DNA from: Anaeromyces robustus
Taxonomy: Eukaryota; Neocallimastigomycota; Neocallimastigomycetes; Neocallimastigales; Neocallimastigaceae
Length of the DNA: 49,975 nucleotides
Reading direction: 5' to 3'
Assembly (NCBI GenBank): GCA_002104895.1
Contig: MCFG01000453.1
Coordinates: 1-49,975 of the forward strand
The translations under genes were made by a program, and so were the position numbers. The notes under the pieces are model-generated. The model did no database searches, had not been told where the DNA came from, and worked only from the letters and a program-made list of their open reading frames with translations. Below are positions 48,766-49,975 of this stretch, piece after piece. Position 1 is the first letter of the stretch; each line of letters opens with the position of its first letter.

Positions 48766-49975
48766 ATGGTACGAAATTTTTATAATAGTAACGAAAATAG
48801 CAATGTTTTTGTTCGTGGATTCCGCTGTTATGGAACTGATATTAACAACACTAGCATTATCTTCATCAATGGCCTTCACTCATGGACCAATGCATATATG
48901 ATGGATTTTCTGGAATCAAATCTTAAGGAATTCAACAAGTACATTCTTTCAGTTAAACGATCTATGTGTTCTAGAGGTTGGTATTTTAGGATCAAAGTTT
49001 TATCATCTGACTTTAAATTCGATGATTTCAAAAAGAAATTTGTATCATATATCTCAAATGCTAGCTTGTCGTATAGTAATTGCACTCATTATATTCGTAA
49101 AAGGTCACTTCAACAGATCAGAAATCAACTATTTTCTCCTTCAACAAACTTTAATGATTCAATTAATAACCAAAGTAATTCTACAACAAACTTAAATGAT
49201 TCAATTAATAACCAAAGTAAGTCTACAACAAACTTAAATGATTCAATCAATAACCAAAGAAATTCTACAACAAACTTAAATGATTCAATTAATAACCAAA
49301 GTAATTCTACTACAACATCCTCACAATCTAATACTTCAGATTCTTTCCAACGCAACTCATTAGTTAGTATACACTCTAATCTCAACTCTCTTAATTCTAT
49401 CAAAGATAAGTTTACTTTTTGTCTCAGTTGGAATACCAATGGATGGAACCACGAAAAGAAAGATAGTATCGAATACTTTATCACATTATTCAAACCTCTT
49501 TTTCTCTGTTTTCAAGAAACAAAGAACGGTTCTGGTGCCAATAGTAGTCAACCATGTAAAGTCACTATTCCCAATTACCGATATTTTGTTAGAAGAGCCG
49601 TTGATAGTATTCCAGGCATGAGAGGTTTATTTTTAGGTTATCATAAATCTTGTCAAGCAATACTTGAAGAGAATTCATTTAATTACATTATTTCCTTAAC
49701 TAATTATAATATATACGACTCTAAATGCTCTGTTGGAAATGTATATATCCCTGTCAGCTCTCATTCTACACAAGTGAAGTGTGCTTTAGCAGAAGTTATT
49801 GAATGGCTTAATATTCATCGTGATCATGCTTCTATTCTTGTTGGGGATTTTAACATGAAAACAGTGGACCTTGAAGAAAAAATATCACCGATTAATGGTT
49901 GGATAATTTTACCTCTCAATAGTTCAAGAATCTCTTGGGTTCAAGGTAATTTATCTTCAGATATTGATTCATTGC
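48766..49975 (+). CDS. LINE (non-LTR retrotransposon) ORF with APE-type endonuclease, partial
   Basis: Open from ATG 48766 to the window end (403 codons, no stop). The N-terminal 120 residues are not recognised. Four 14-residue repeats (STTNLNDSINNQSN) follow. Then comes an endonuclease/exonuclease/phosphatase-fold domain with the LINE endonuclease signatures LSWNTNGW, LCFQETKNG, VGNVYIPVS, SILVGDFNMK and, at the very end, SSDIDSL. This domain nicks target DNA to prime reverse transcription; the reverse transcriptase should lie just beyond the window. Codon use is far less AT-rich than the host genes here, and no break is seen, so this copy may be young. The clade cannot be given without the polymerase. 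Confidence 0.88.
   Translation, partial: MVRNFYNSNENSNVFVRGFRCYGTDINNTSIIFINGLHSWTNAYMMDFLESNLKEFNKYILSVKRSMCSRGWYFRIKVLSSDFKFDDFKKKFVSYISNASLSYSNCTHYIRKRSLQQIRNQLFSPSTNFNDSINNQSNSTTNLNDSINNQSKSTTNLNDSINNQRNSTTNLNDSINNQSNSTTTSSQSNTSDSFQRNSLVSIHSNLNSLNSIKDKFTFCLSWNTNGWNHEKKDSIEYFITLFKPLFLCFQETKNGSGANSSQPCKVTIPNYRYFVRRAVDSIPGMRGLFLGYHKSCQAILEENSFNYIISLTNYNIYDSKCSVGNVYIPVSSHSTQVKCALAEVIEWLNIHRDHASILVGDFNMKTVDLEEKISPINGWIILPLNSSRISWVQGNLSSDIDSL
49139..49310 (+). repeat. 42-bp tandem repeat inside the LINE ORF
   Basis: Four in-frame units of 42 bp (14 residues, NLNDSINNQSN core), the first slightly diverged. They form a flexible Asn/Ser/Thr linker before the endonuclease. Confidence 0.9.

Noticed and set aside
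49125-49493. Minus-strand repeat-bearing frame at the window end
   Set aside because: Antisense of the LINE linker repeat; the + strand frame carries the endonuclease motifs.

Overview
The window is almost certainly nuclear DNA of an anaerobic gut fungus (Neocallimastigomycota). It is extremely A+T-rich and full of poly-A/T runs and AAT, TTTA and TTTTA microsatellites. Genes are split by short, very AT-rich GT-AG introns and encode asparagine-rich proteins, and one gene encodes a signal peptide followed by a fungal cellulosome dockerin. The genus cannot be read from the sequence.

Positions 1-13.5 kb are nested LTR elements. A Ty1/copia element (1-112 and 12600 onward, + strand) was hit by a Ty3/gypsy-type element, A (113-12599, minus strand). 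A has 715-bp LTRs that differ at one visible position and is flanked by the 5-bp duplication AAAAT. Inside A sits a second Ty3/gypsy element, B (2779-10165, + strand). B is a chromovirus with 477/474-bp LTRs and one uninterrupted Gag-Pol frame ending in a chromodomain. A carries only Gag and protease. A and B share LTR termini and a hairpin plus polypurine tract before the 3' LTR, so A may be a dependent relative of B. Both LTR families carry a tRNA-like sequence with A and B boxes near their 5' end, which is the most unusual signal in this block.

13.5-18 kb is gene-free AT-rich DNA. 18.0-23.8 kb (minus) is an 11-exon gene that reads through cleanly as 1259 residues: signal peptide, beta-helix/Pmp-like repeats, an EGF-like module and a seven-helix class C GPCR-like domain. 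After 2.4 kb with a 47-bp minisatellite comes a 3-exon gene on the + strand (26.2-28.3 kb) for a type II membrane protein that looks like a fucosyltransferase-type glycosyltransferase. 28.3-32.2 kb is gene-free apart from a foldback element and an orphan exon-like patch. 32.2-40.3 kb (minus) is a 16-exon gene for a 1897-residue, mostly helical protein of uncertain identity; a Mus7/MMS22-type repair scaffold is only a guess.

41.5-42.4 kb (minus) is an intronless alpha/beta hydrolase of the BAAT C-terminal type, a candidate for transfer from gut bacteria. 46.1-47.1 kb (+) encodes a secreted protein with an N-terminal dockerin, about two dozen GGFDMG-based repeats and an acidic/lysine tail, plausibly a non-catalytic cellulosome component. 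From about 48.16 kb to the end is the 5' part of a LINE: a hairpin-rich leader and an open frame with an APE-type endonuclease that runs off the window.

Exon models were built by hand from splice consensus and reading phase. Both long gene models keep phase through every junction, which supports them strongly, but individual junctions could shift by a few bases.
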